NCBI RefSeq assembly: GCF_017569205.1
Contig: NZ_CP071870.1
Span: 1,550,001 to 1,614,000, forward strand
Direction of reading: 5' to 3'
DNA length: 64,000 nt
DNA from: Propioniciclava sp. MC1595
GTDB lineage: Bacteria > Actinomycetota > Actinomycetes > Propionibacteriales > Propionibacteriaceae
The notes below the pieces were generated by a model. It saw only the letters and a program-made list of their open reading frames with translations. It was not told the origin of the DNA and searched no databases. The translations under genes were made by a program, and so were the position numbers. Of the stretch, positions 56,207 to 64,000 are shown piece after piece. Position 1 is the stretch's first letter; the number at the start of each line of letters is the position of its first letter.

Positions 56207-56713
56207 GTGCACTGCCCGTACTGCCGGTTCAACGACTCACGCGTCCTCGACTCCCGCGTCGCCGAGGACGGCAGCTCCATCCGCCGGCGCCGCGAGTGCC
56301 GCTCCTGCACCAAGCGGTTCACCACCCTCGAGCAGATGCAGCTCGTGGTCGTGAAGCGCTCCGGCGTCGTCGAGCCCTTCTCCCGCGAGAAGGTCGTCAC
56401 CGGCGTCCGCAAGGCCTGCAAGGGCCGCCCGGTCACCGAGGCCGACCTCGCCAAGCTCGGCCAGCGGGTCGAGGAGAGGCTCCGGGCCAGCGGCCAGGCC
56501 GAGATCCCCGCCGACGAGGTCGGCGTCGCGATCCTCGGGCCGCTGCGGGACCTGGACCCGATCGCGTACCTGCGCTTCGCGTCCGTCTATAAGCACTACG
56601 AGTCGGTGGAGGACTTCGAGGCCGAGATCGCCCGGCTGAGGGCCGCCGCCGAGCAGGCAGGGAGCGAGCCGGCGGCGTCCGTGCCCGAACCCACCGCCGA
56701 ACAGCTGTTCTGA
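56207..56713 (+). CDS. nrdR: Transcriptional repressor of ribonucleotide reductase genes
   Basis: NrdR binds dATP/ATP and represses nrd genes. The 168-aa protein has the N-terminal zinc ribbon HCPYC...CRSC, then [15 protein letters not shown] and the ATP-cone ([24 protein letters not shown]). GTG 56207 is chosen because the family starts with (M)HCPxC and GAGGAGG lies nine bases upstream. nrdJ follows by 53 bases and is the obvious target. Confidence 0.95.
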   Translation: MHCPYCRFNDSRVLDSRVAEDGSSIRRRRECRSCTKRFTTLEQMQLVVVKRSGVVEPFSREKVVTGVRKACKGRPVTEADLAKLGQRVEERLRASGQAEIPADEVGVAILGPLRDLDPIAYLRFASVYKHYESVEDFEAEIARLRAAAEQAGSEPAASVPEPTAEQLF

Positions 56714-56766
56714 ACACACCCGCCCGACGCGCGGTACGCGTCGAACCACACCCAGGAGGAGAAGTA

Positions 56767-59622
56767 GTGACCGAGACCAAGCAGGCACCCCGCCGGCCAT
56801 CCGCGAAGACCAAGGGCCTGACGATCGACCGCGTCTACACCACCGAGGGTGTGCACCCGTACGACGAGGTGACGTGGGAGCTGCGCGACGTCGTCCAGAC
56901 CAACTGGAAGACCGGCGAGAACGTGTTCGAGCAGCGCGACGTCGAGTTCCCCGACTTCTGGAGCCTCAACGCGTCGACGATCGTCACGACCAAGTACTTC
57001 CGCGGCGCGCTCGGCACCGACGCGCGTGAGAAGAGCCTGCGCCAGCTGATCGACCGCGTGGTCGGCAAGTACGTGGGCGCCGGCCGCGAGAACGGCTACT
57101 TCGCCACCGAGGCCGACGCCGAGGTCTTCGAGCACGAGCTGACCTGGATGCTCCTCCACCAGGTGTTCAGCTTCAACTCCCCGGTGTGGTTCAACGTCGG
57201 CACCAAGAGCCCGCAGCAGGTGAGCGCCTGCTTCATCCTCAGCGTCGACGACTCGATGGATTCGATCCTCAACTGGTACAAGGAGGAGGGCTTCATCTTC
57301 AAGGGCGGCTCCGGCGCCGGCCTCAACCTCTCCCGCATCCGGTCGAGCAAGGAGCTGCTGTCCTCCGGCGGCACCGCGTCCGGCCCGGTCTCCTTCATGC
57401 GCGGTGCGGACGCCTCGGCGGGCACCATCAAGTCCGGTGGCGCCACCCGCCGCGCGGCCAAGATGGTCGTTCTCGACGTCGACCACCCCGATATCGAGGA
57501 GTTCATCGAGACCAAGGCGCGCGAGGAGGACAAGATCCGCGCCCTCCGCGACGCCGGCTTCGACATGGACCTGGGTGGCAAGGACATCGTGTCCGTGCAG
57601 TATCAGAACGCCAACAACTCGGTCCGCGTCAACGACGAGTTCATGAAGGCCGTCGAGGACGGCACCGACTTCGGACTCCGCGCCCGCATGAGCGGCGAGG
57701 TGATCGAGAAGGTCGACGCGCGCGACCTGTTCAACAAGATGGCCAAGGCCGCATGGGAGTGCGCCGACCCGGGCATCCAGTACGACGACATGATCAACGC
57801 GTGGCACACCAACCCCGAGACCGGCCGCATCACGGCGTCCAACCCCTGCTCGGAGTACATGAGCCTCGACAACAGCTCGTGCAACCTGGCGTCGCTGAAC
57901 CTCCTGAAGTTCCTCAACGACGACGACAGCTTCGACGTGGAGAAGTTCGTCAAGGCGTCCGAGCTGATCATCACCGCGATGGACATCTCGATCACCTTCG
58001 CCGACTTCCCGACCGAGTCGATCACCCAGACCACCAAGGACTACCGCCAGCTCGGCATCGGCTACGCCAACCTCGGCGCGCTGCTGATGGCGATGGGTCG
58101 CGGCTACGACTCCGAGGGTGGCCGCACGCTCGCCGCCGCCATCACCTCGCTGATGACCGGTGCGGCCTACCGCCGCTCCGCCGAGCTCGCCGCGGTCGTC
58201 GGCCCGTACGCCGGCTACGCCCGCAACGCGTCGGCGCACCAGAAGGTCATGCGCAAGCACCAGGCCGCCAACGACGACCTCGTCCTCACCGAGAAGGCCG
58301 ACGCCCCCGTGCTGGCCGCGGCCACCGAGGAGTGGGCCAAGGTCGTTGAGCTGGGCGCCAAGAACGGCTTCCGCAACGCCCAGGCGTCGCTGCTCGCCCC
58401 GACCGGAACCATCGGCTTCATGATGGACTGCGACACCACCGGCATCGAGCCCGACTTCTCCCTGGTGAAGTTCAAGAAGCTCGTCGGCGGCGGCTCGATG
58501 CAGATCGTCAACCAGACGATCCCGCGGGCGCTCAAGCGCATGGGCTACACCGCCGAGGTCGCCGAGGCGATCGTCGCCTACATCGCCGAGCACGGCCACG
58601 TCGTGGGTGCGCCCGGCCTCAAGACCGAGCACTACGAGGTCTTCGACACCGCCATGGGCGAGCGCTCCATCAAGCCGATGGGCCACGTCCGCATGATGGC
58701 CGCCGTGCAGCCGTTCCTGTCGGGCGCCATCTCCAAGACGGTGAACCTGCCCGAGTCGGCCACGGTCGAGGAGATCGCCGACGTCTACCTGCAGGGCTGG
58801 AAGCTCGGCCTCAAGGCGCTCGCGGTCTACCGCGACAACTGCAAGGTCGGCCAGCCGCTGTCCGACGGCAAGAAGAAGGAGGAGCCGAAGGCCGAGGAGG
58901 CCCCGAAGCCCGAGGTGCGCGTCGAGTACCGCCCGCGCCGCCAGCGCCTGCCGAAGACCCGCACGTCGCTGACCACGTCCTTCACCGTGGGTGGCGCCGA
59001 GGGATACCTCACCTCGAGCCAGTACGACGACGGACGCCTCGGCGAGCTGTTCCTCAAGCTCGGCAAGCAGGGCTCGACCCTGGCCGGCGTGATGGACGCC
59101 TTCTCGATCGCGATCTCCATCGCCCTGCAGTACGGCGTGCCGCTGGAGACCTACGTCCAGAAGTTCACCAACCTCAAGTTCGAGCCCGCCGGCATGACCG
59201 ACGACCCCGACCTGCGGATGGCCCAGTCGATCATCGACTACGTGTTCAAGCGCCTGGCGCTGGACTACCTGACCTTCGACGAGCGCGCCGAGCTCGGCAT
59301 CTACACGGCGGCCGAGCGTGCCCGCTACGTGGAGACCGGCTCGTACCTCTCCGAGGAGGACGAGGCCCAGATGATCGAGTCGGAGTCGCTGAAGAACGAC
59401 GCCGTCGACGACATGCGCTTCGACGAGGCCGGCCCCAACCAGCCGACCCTCATCACCGCGCAGCCCGACCTCTCGACCGCCCACACGACGGCCGAGTTGA
59501 TGGAGAAGATCTCCGGTGTGTCCGTGGACGCCCCGCTGTGCTTCACCTGCGGCACCAAGATGCGCCCGTCCGGCAGCTGCTACGTCTGCGAGGGCTGCGG
59601 CTCGACCAGCGGCTGCAGCTGA
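56767..59622 (+). CDS. nrdJ: Adenosylcobalamin-dependent ribonucleotide reductase (class II)
   Basis: This enzyme makes deoxyribonucleotides using vitamin B12, without oxygen dependence. The 951-aa protein has SACFILSVDDSMDSI with an active-site cysteine, NPCSEYMSLDNSSCNLASLNL with the thiyl-radical region, and APTGTIGFMMDCDTTGIEPDFSL. The C-terminal CFTCGTKMRPSGSCYVCEGCGSTSGC carries zinc/redox cysteines. AGGAGGAG precedes GTG 56767. It is followed by a strong hairpin terminator. B12 use fits the Propionibacteriaceae-type host suggested by the synteny. Confidence 0.97.
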   Translation: MTETKQAPRRPSAKTKGLTIDRVYTTEGVHPYDEVTWELRDVVQTNWKTGENVFEQRDVEFPDFWSLNASTIVTTKYFRGALGTDAREKSLRQLIDRVVGKYVGAGRENGYFATEADAEVFEHELTWMLLHQVFSFNSPVWFNVGTKSPQQVSACFILSVDDSMDSILNWYKEEGFIFKGGSGAGLNLSRIRSSKELLSSGGTASGPVSFMRGADASAGTIKSGGATRRAAKMVVLDVDHPDIEEFIETKAREEDKIRALRDAGFDMDLGGKDIVSVQYQNANNSVRVNDEFMKAVEDGTDFGLRARMSGEVIEKVDARDLFNKMAKAAWECADPGIQYDDMINAWHTNPETGRITASNPCSEYMSLDNSSCNLASLNLLKFLNDDDSFDVEKFVKASELIITAMDISITFADFPTESITQTTKDYRQLGIGYANLGALLMAMGRGYDSEGGRTLAAAITSLMTGAAYRRSAELAAVVGPYAGYARNASAHQKVMRKHQAANDDLVLTEKADAPVLAAATEEWAKVVELGAKNGFRNAQASLLAPTGTIGFMMDCDTTGIEPDFSLVKFKKLVGGGSMQIVNQTIPRALKRMGYTAEVAEAIVAYIAEHGHVVGAPGLKTEHYEVFDTAMGERSIKPMGHVRMMAAVQPFLSGAISKTVNLPESATVEEIADVYLQGWKLGLKALAVYRDNCKVGQPLSDGKKKEEPKAEEAPKPEVRVEYRPRRQRLPKTRTSLTTSFTVGGAEGYLTSSQYDDGRLGELFLKLGKQGSTLAGVMDAFSIAISIALQYGVPLETYVQKFTNLKFEPAGMTDDPDLRMAQSIIDYVFKRLALDYLTFDERAELGIYTAAERARYVETGSYLSEEDEAQMIESESLKNDAVDDMRFDEAGPNQPTLITAQPDLSTAHTTAELMEKISGVSVDAPLCFTCGTKMRPSGSCYVCEGCGSTSGCS

Positions 59623-59651
59623 TCGTGTGACATCGCTGGCCTGACCAGCAC

Positions 59652-59683
59652 CGAGGGGCGGGACCTGATGGTCCCGCCCCTCG
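59652..59683. terminator. Terminator of nrdJ
   Basis: CGAGGGGCGGGACC and GGTCCCGCCCCTCG form a perfect 14-bp stem with loop TGAT, 30 bases after the nrdJ stop. The downstream tract is only weakly T-rich. Confidence 0.8.
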
Positions 59684-59699
59684 TGGTTCACTGGGTGGC

Positions 59700-59921
59700 A
59701 TGAGGCGTCATCTGCCCCGCGTGCTCCGGGCGCTGTCGGTGGTCGTGCTCGGCGTGGGGGTCGTGCACGTGGCGTGGTTGTTCATCGAGCACCTGCAACA
59801 CCCCGAGTGGTCCGCCCCAGCCTCGGCGAACCTCGTGTACCTGGCGCCCTACGTGATGGCGGCCGGGACCCTGTACGGGTTGTCCTGCGTGTTCAGCCCC
59901 CGGACGGTGCCCGGTCCCTGA
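59700..59921 (+). CDS. Small membrane protein of unknown function
   Basis: The 73-aa product has two hydrophobic segments (about residues 9-29 and 44-64) separated by a polar loop. No family is recognised. No obvious ribosome binding site or leaderless -10 is seen at ATG 59700, so expression is uncertain, but the topology looks like a real protein rather than a shadow. Confidence 0.5.
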   Translation: MRRHLPRVLRALSVVVLGVGVVHVAWLFIEHLQHPEWSAPASANLVYLAPYVMAAGTLYGLSCVFSPRTVPGP

Positions 59922-60001
59922 GGTGTCGGCCCAGCGGCCGGGGAGGTCGCGAGATTCAACGACACGCGGACGCCGCCGGCTCGCGTGCGGCACCTCCCGA
60001 C

Positions 60002-60058
60002 ACATTTCCGGGTGGAGAAACCCCAAGGATCCTTGGGGTTTCTCCACCCGGAAATGCA
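60002..60058. repeat. 57-base dispersed repeat with perfect palindrome, copy 2
   Basis: This copy is identical to 46444-46500. The 54-base palindrome spans 60003-60056. It lies in the 150-bp gap 59922-60071 between two small membrane-protein genes. Open frames that read through both copies encode the same peptide only because of the repeat. Confidence 0.9.
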
Positions 60059-60071
60059 GTCAGGCAGCACC

Positions 60072-60653
60072 ATGGAGGTCATGAGCCATCCCGGGGGACC
60101 CTCGAGCGCGCACCCCGGTGCAGCCCCGTCCGGCCTCAGCGGCGGCCGGATCGCCCTGCTGGCGGCGTCGGTGGCCTACGCGATCCTCGTGCTCTGGCAG
60201 GCCTTCACCCTGCCCGAGACCGTGCCCGGGCACATGGACGCCGCGGGCAACATCACCCGGTGGGCCTCCCGGACCGAGCACGTGCTGCTGGCGGCCGGCG
60301 TCGGGGTCCTGATGGTGGCGGTGTTCCTCCTGCCGACGATGCTCACGAAGCGGATGCCCCTGTCGATGGTCAACCTGCCCCACAAGGAGTACTGGACCCG
60401 CCCCGAGAACTGGCCGGCCGCGCAGCGCCGGCTCCGCGACGACCTCGGCTGGATGGGGGCGGCGACCCTGGCCTTCATGGGGTTCGTCATGGCGCAGGTC
60501 GGCGGGGCGGCGAACGGCGAGACCCAGCCCGTGTGGGTGTTCTGGGTGGTCACCGGGGTCTTCCTCGTGGGCGTGCTGGCCTACTCGGCGTGGATGAGCC
60601 TGGGCTCGCGCTGGCGCCCGCCCGCCGACGCCGAGTCCCGCGTCAGTCGCTGA
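60072..60653 (+). CDS. DUF1648-like membrane protein
   Basis: This 193-aa protein has four membrane helices and a first loop TLPETVPGHMDAAGNITRWASR, which matches the DUF1648 pattern (P-x-H-x(n)-G-x(n)-W). Function is unknown. The start may be ATG 60072 or 60081. The longer frame reads into the palindromic repeat and is not favoured. Its end overlaps the convergent IMPase-like gene by 11 bases. Confidence 0.7.
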   Translation: MEVMSHPGGPSSAHPGAAPSGLSGGRIALLAASVAYAILVLWQAFTLPETVPGHMDAAGNITRWASRTEHVLLAAGVGVLMVAVFLLPTMLTKRMPLSMVNLPHKEYWTRPENWPAAQRRLRDDLGWMGAATLAFMGFVMAQVGGAANGETQPVWVFWVVTGVFLVGVLAYSAWMSLGSRWRPPADAESRVSR

Positions 60654-61488
60654 CCAATTCCTCGAGCCGGTCGAGCACGTCCGGCCTGCCCGCGAGCGTG
60701 AGTTTCCGTCTCGGACGCCACCCGCCCGGTCCACGCACCACGAGGCCCGACTCCTCGACCACGACCCACGCCGCGGCCATGTCCCACGCGTTGAGGTTCT
60801 CCTCGTAGTAGGCGTCCAGCCGCCCCGCGGCGACCGCGCACAGGTCGAGCGAGGCCGCGCCGTGCCGCCGGATGTCGCGCACGCGCGGCAGCACGCGGGC
60901 GACCGCCGTCGCCTGCCGCTCCCGCACCGCCGGGTCGTAGGCGAACCCCGTGCCGACCAGCGAGCGGGCCAACTCGGCGGCGGGGGTGGGGGAGAGCACT
61001 CGGTCGCCGTGCCGGGCGCCCCCACCGCGGCGGGCGGTGAACAGGTCGCCGGTCACCGGGTTGAAGACGGCCCCCGCGACCGGGAACCATGCCCCCTCGG
61101 TGCGCGCGTCTCCGACGACCGCCGCCACCGACACCGCGTACTCGTCGTTGTCGTAGAGGTAGTTGACCGTGCCGTCGATCGGGTCGACCAGCCACGTGAT
61201 GCCGCTGGTGCCGGGCCGGTCGAGCCCCTCCTCGCCGACCACGCCGTCCTCGGGACGCCGCGCGCCCAGCAGCGCGTGGGCCAGGTCCTCGCTGCGGCGG
61301 TCCATCACCGTGACGATGTCGATGGCGCTGGTCTTGGTGGCGGCCACCGACACCCGCTCGGGGCGCTCGTCGACCACCAGCCGCCCGCAGACGACGGCCA
61401 CCTCGGTGGCCACGGTGAGGAGCTCGTCGAGGAGGTCGGGGGGCAGGTCGGCCACCGCCCGAGGGTCGGGCGCGCCCAGCAGGTCCAT
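60643..61488 (-). CDS. Inositol-monophosphatase-family phosphatase
   Basis: This 281-aa protein is a Mg-dependent phosphatase of the IMPase/CysQ superfamily. It has DIVTVMDRRSE, VVGEEG with a metal Glu, WLVDPIDGTVNYLY and the C-terminal NAWDMAAAWVVVEESG. The actual substrate (inositol phosphate, histidinol phosphate or other) is not clear. ATG 61488 is chosen from homology; the longer frame is a shadow across the oxidoreductase gene. Confidence 0.9.
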   Translation of the reverse strand: MDLLGAPDPRAVADLPPDLLDELLTVATEVAVVCGRLVVDERPERVSVAATKTSAIDIVTVMDRRSEDLAHALLGARRPEDGVVGEEGLDRPGTSGITWLVDPIDGTVNYLYDNDEYAVSVAAVVGDARTEGAWFPVAGAVFNPVTGDLFTARRGGGARHGDRVLSPTPAAELARSLVGTGFAYDPAVRERQATAVARVLPRVRDIRRHGAASLDLCAVAAGRLDAYYEENLNAWDMAAAWVVVEESGLVVRGPGGWRPRRKLTLAGRPDVLDRLEELVSD

Positions 61489-61524
61489 GGCTCCAGCCTG
61501 CCACCGACGGGGCAGAATGCGACC
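61489..61524. promoter_or_regulatory. Divergent leaderless promoters (IMPase-like and oxidoreductase genes)
   Basis: Only 36 bases separate two divergent start codons. On plus, CAGAAT (61513-61518) lies six bases before ATG 61525. On minus, CAGGCT (61500-61495) lies six bases before ATG 61488. Neither gene has a Shine-Dalgarno sequence. Confidence 0.5.
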
Positions 61525-62775
61525 ATGACCGTGACCTACGCCATCCTGGGGGCCGGCCAGCGCGGCACCATCTACGGCCGCTGGATCGCCGCCCACCCCG
61601 ACCGGGCCCGCGTGGTGGCGATCGCCGACCCCGACCCGGTCGCCCGCGAACGGCTGGCGGCCGAGTGCGTCGTCCCGGCCGGGGCGGTGTTCGCGAGCTG
61701 GCAGGAGCTGCTGGGAGCGGGCACCGACGCCGACAGCGCGATCATCGCCACCCAGGACCGCGACCACGTTGCCCCCGCCCTTGCCGCCCTGGCGGCCGGA
61801 CACCACGTGCTGCTCGAGAAGCCCATGGCCCTGACCGCCGAGGACTGTCGCGCGATCGCCCGGGCCGCCACGGCGTCCGACCGCCTGTTCGCCGTGTGCC
61901 ACGTGCTGCGCTACACCCGCTACACCCGGCTCGTGCGCCGCCTGATCGCCGAGGGGGCGATCGGCGAGCCCGTGTCGATGCAGCACCTCGAGCCGGTGGG
62001 CTGGTTCCACTTCGCGCACAGCTTCGTGCGGGGCAACTGGCGCAACGAGGCGACGTCGTCGCCGTTCCTGCTGGCCAAGTGCACCCACGACCTCGACTGG
62101 ATGGCCCACGTCATGGGCACCACGGTCGCCCGCGTGGCGAGCTTCGGCTCCCTGCGCCACTTCACCGCGGCGAACGCCCCCGAGGGCGCCACCGACCGCT
62201 GCACCACGTGTCCGCACCAGCAGACCTGCCCCTACTCCGCGGTCGACATCTACCTCACCCGCCCCGTCGGGCGGCCGGGGGGCTGGCCGGGCGAGGTGCT
62301 GGCGTCCACCCCCGAGGGCGTTCCGGACGCCGTGCGCACCGGTCCCTACGGGCGCTGCGTCTACGCCTGCGACAACGACGCCGTGGACCACCAGGTCGTC
62401 GCGATCGAGTTCGCCGACGGCACCACCGGCACGCTCACCGTGACGGCGTTCACGCCGCTGGAGGACCGGCAGACCCGCATCTTCGGCACGAGGGGCCAGC
62501 TCGAGGGCGACGGCGCGACGGTCCGCGTCTTCGACTTCGCGACGCGGGCCTGGACCGAGCACCCCGTCGACGGGCCCGAAGGGGGCACCGGCGACAGGCA
62601 CGGGGGTGGCGACGGCGGGCTGATGGCCGACTGGACGGCCGCGGTCGCGGCCAACGACGCCACGGTCGTGGGCGCCGACGTCGAGGCGACCCTGGCGGCC
62701 CACCTCGCGGTGTTCGCCGCGGAGGAGTCGCGGCACAGTGGCCGGGTGGTTGGTGTCAATGGGGTTACGTCTTGA
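61525..62775 (+). CDS. Gfo/Idh/MocA-family oxidoreductase
   Basis: This 416-aa NAD(P)-dependent oxidoreductase has the N-terminal Rossmann motif YAILGAGQRGTIYGRW, the family motif LLEKPMALT (catalytic-site Lys), and a C-terminal sugar-type domain with KCTHDLDWM. Four cysteines in CTTCPHQQTCPYS could bind zinc. Related enzymes act on inositols or sugars; the substrate is unknown. Confidence 0.92.
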   Translation: MTVTYAILGAGQRGTIYGRWIAAHPDRARVVAIADPDPVARERLAAECVVPAGAVFASWQELLGAGTDADSAIIATQDRDHVAPALAALAAGHHVLLEKPMALTAEDCRAIARAATASDRLFAVCHVLRYTRYTRLVRRLIAEGAIGEPVSMQHLEPVGWFHFAHSFVRGNWRNEATSSPFLLAKCTHDLDWMAHVMGTTVARVASFGSLRHFTAANAPEGATDRCTTCPHQQTCPYSAVDIYLTRPVGRPGGWPGEVLASTPEGVPDAVRTGPYGRCVYACDNDAVDHQVVAIEFADGTTGTLTVTAFTPLEDRQTRIFGTRGQLEGDGATVRVFDFATRAWTEHPVDGPEGGTGDRHGGGDGGLMADWTAAVAANDATVVGADVEATLAAHLAVFAAEESRHSGRVVGVNGVTS

Positions 62776-62863
62776 CCACTGGGCGTGCCATAGCTGGGCA
62801 CAGCCGCGAAGCGGTGCAAAGATGCCCCATCACGTCCGTGGACCATCGAGAGGACAAACTCGC

Positions 62864-63697
62864 GTGACCAAGCTCCGCTCCTTCGCCGTCGCCGCCGTGG
62901 CCGGCCTCGCCGCCGTCAGCCTCGCCGCCTGTGCGAACAACTCCGCCACCCCCGCCGCCCAGAACACCGCCGCCGCCGGTGGCGACAGCGCGATCACGCT
63001 GGTCAACCCCGGCAAGCTGACCGCCTGCACCCACCTGGCCTTCAAGCCGTTCCAGTTCAAGGACGACTCCGGCAAGATCGTCGGCTACGAGGTGGACCTG
63101 ATGGACCTCGTCGCCAAGGACCTCGGCGTCGAGCAGGAGATCGTCGACATCGCGTTCGACCAGATCACCTCCGGCTCCGTCTTCGCCGCCAAGAAGTGCG
63201 ACGTCGGAGCAGCCGCCATCACCATCCGCGAGGAACGCGCCAAGGCCGCCACCTTCGCCGAGCCGCACTTCGACTCGACGCTCGCCCTGCTGGTCAAGAG
63301 CGACTCCGGCATCACCAAGGTCGAGGACCTGAAGGACAAGCAGGTCGCCGTCCAGACCGACACCACCGGCAAGGACTGGGCTGAAGAGAACGCCGCCAAG
63401 TACGGCTACACGACCCGCGTGTTCGACGACATGCCGACCGCCACCAACTCGGTGCTCGGTGGTGTCACCGTCGCGACGATCAACGACAACGGCGTGCTCT
63501 ACGACTTCGCCAACGACAACCCGACGACCAAGGTCATCCAGGAGTTCGAGACCGGCGAGCAGTACGGCTTCAACGTCAGCAACGACAACAAGGCGCTGGC
63601 CACCAAGATCAACGAGGTACTCGACAAGGCTCGGGCCGACGGCACCTTCAACGAGATCTACAAGAAGTGGTTCGGGGTCGACGCGCCCGCCAAGTGA
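62864..63697 (+). CDS. Amino-acid ABC transporter substrate-binding lipoprotein (family 3)
   Basis: The 277-aa product has a lipoprotein signal with lipobox SLAAC near residue 20. A family 3 solute-binding fold follows, starting LTACTHLAFKPFQFKDDSGKIVGYEVDLMDLVAKDLG. CDVGAAAITIREERAKAATFAEPHFDS carries the usual ligand-binding Arg region. Polar amino acids are the likely ligand. GTG 62864 is preferred because it starts a proper signal peptide; ATG 62822 is in frame. A permease gene follows. Confidence 0.93.
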   Translation: MTKLRSFAVAAVAGLAAVSLAACANNSATPAAQNTAAAGGDSAITLVNPGKLTACTHLAFKPFQFKDDSGKIVGYEVDLMDLVAKDLGVEQEIVDIAFDQITSGSVFAAKKCDVGAAAITIREERAKAATFAEPHFDSTLALLVKSDSGITKVEDLKDKQVAVQTDTTGKDWAEENAAKYGYTTRVFDDMPTATNSVLGGVTVATINDNGVLYDFANDNPTTKVIQEFETGEQYGFNVSNDNKALATKINEVLDKARADGTFNEIYKKWFGVDAPAK

Positions 63698-63776
63698 CCC
63701 TGCACCCGCGGCGTCCGGTCGCCCCCGCGGGCGGCCGGAAGCCGCGGCGTGACGTCCCAGACCCGACAGGAGCACG

Positions 63777-64000
63777 ATGACCACCACCACGCAGGCCGGA
63801 ACCGTGCCGCGCAAGAAGCTCTCGCCCCGCAAGCGGGCGCAACGCATCCGCTGGATCCAGTACGCGATCCTGGCCGCGGTCGTCGTCCTCCTCATCCTCA
63901 ACGTGGACGGCCGCCAGGTGCAGTCGGTGTTCTTCCGCACCGACCTCATCCAAGTCACCCTGACCTCGGGCCTCCCGCGCGCGCTGCTGAACACGGTGTT
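63777..64000 (+). CDS. Amino-acid ABC transporter permease (5' part only)
   Basis: From ATG 63777, with AGGAG upstream, the frame runs to the window end. It encodes a basic N-terminus, a membrane helix (YAILAAVVVLLILNV) and SGLPRALLNTV, which resembles the start of HisM/GlnP-type permeases (G-L-x-x-T-L). It lies 79 bases after the binding-protein gene, so a transporter operon is cut by the right edge. Confidence 0.8.
   Translation, partial: MTTTTQAGTVPRKKLSPRKRAQRIRWIQYAILAAVVVLLILNVDGRQVQSVFFRTDLIQVTLTSGLPRALLNTV

Noticed and set aside
56596-59691. A 1031-codon open frame on the minus strand antisense to nrdJ
   Set aside because: It mirrors codon-position GC bias of nrdJ, has a low-complexity Gly/Arg/Val/His/Leu composition and no domain. 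It is a high-GC shadow.

Overview
This 64 kb window is high-GC actinobacterial chromosome. The gene content fits a Propionibacteriaceae-type host: rimO-pgsA-cinA-clgR-DUF3046-recA-recX synteny, an NdgR/LtbR-type IclR regulator divergent from leuCD, a LexA network with actinobacterial SOS boxes, an NrdR plus B12-dependent ribonucleotide reductase pair, and an MT0933-type small protein. The genus cannot be fixed from the sequence alone. No rRNA, tRNA, CRISPR array or insertion sequence was recognised, and no gene-free stretch exceeds 300 bases.

Layout. (1) 1-12737 is a surface-polysaccharide locus: a half-ABC exporter that runs off the left edge, two GT4 glycosyltransferases, a one-piece Wzz/BY-kinase, a polytopic membrane protein, a NodB deacetylase, a GNAT enzyme, an O-antigen-ligase-type protein, a GalE-like epimerase, and a three-gene unit of PF14907-type nucleotidyltransferase, PqqD-like protein and low-Mr tyrosine phosphatase. 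(2) 12805-13879 is a decayed opine-dehydrogenase-like gene. It is followed by the IclR regulator, leuC and leuD. (3) 16766-21533 holds an unknown 795-aa membrane protein, a 61-aa protein, ddl and thiL. (4) 21501-26949, minus strand, is the most unusual segment: a trypsin-like protease fused to a NUC1 nuclease, a second trypsin-like protease carrying five T-x-P-x-x-D repeats, a graspetide-type ATP-grasp ligase, and a YhfC-like membrane protein. No separate precursor peptide is visible, so the repeat protease itself is the best candidate substrate. (5) 27097-36440 holds ftsK, SDR, DUF3224, aldo/keto reductase, rimO, pgsA, cinA, clgR, DUF3046, recA and recX. (6) 36601-42642 encodes one 2013-aa cell-wall-anchored amylopullulanase. 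(7) 42761-51266 holds a membrane protein, miaB, an MT0933-type protein, miaA, dapF, hflX, DUF952 and a DinG-like helicase. (8) 51286-59622 holds a MacB/FtsX-type ABC transporter with a hairpin over its ribosome binding site, lexA, a divergent SOS gene, nrdR and nrdJ. (9) 59700-64000 holds small membrane proteins, an IMPase-like enzyme, a Gfo/Idh oxidoreductase, and the start of an amino-acid ABC transporter cut by the right edge.

Two signals recur. At least a dozen genes have TANNNT (or a close variant) exactly 6-7 bases before the start codon and no Shine-Dalgarno sequence, the arrangement expected for leaderless transcripts. A 57-base sequence containing a perfect 54-base palindrome occurs identically at 46444-46500 and 60002-60058. 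All functional calls rest on motif recognition by eye; no database search was run.
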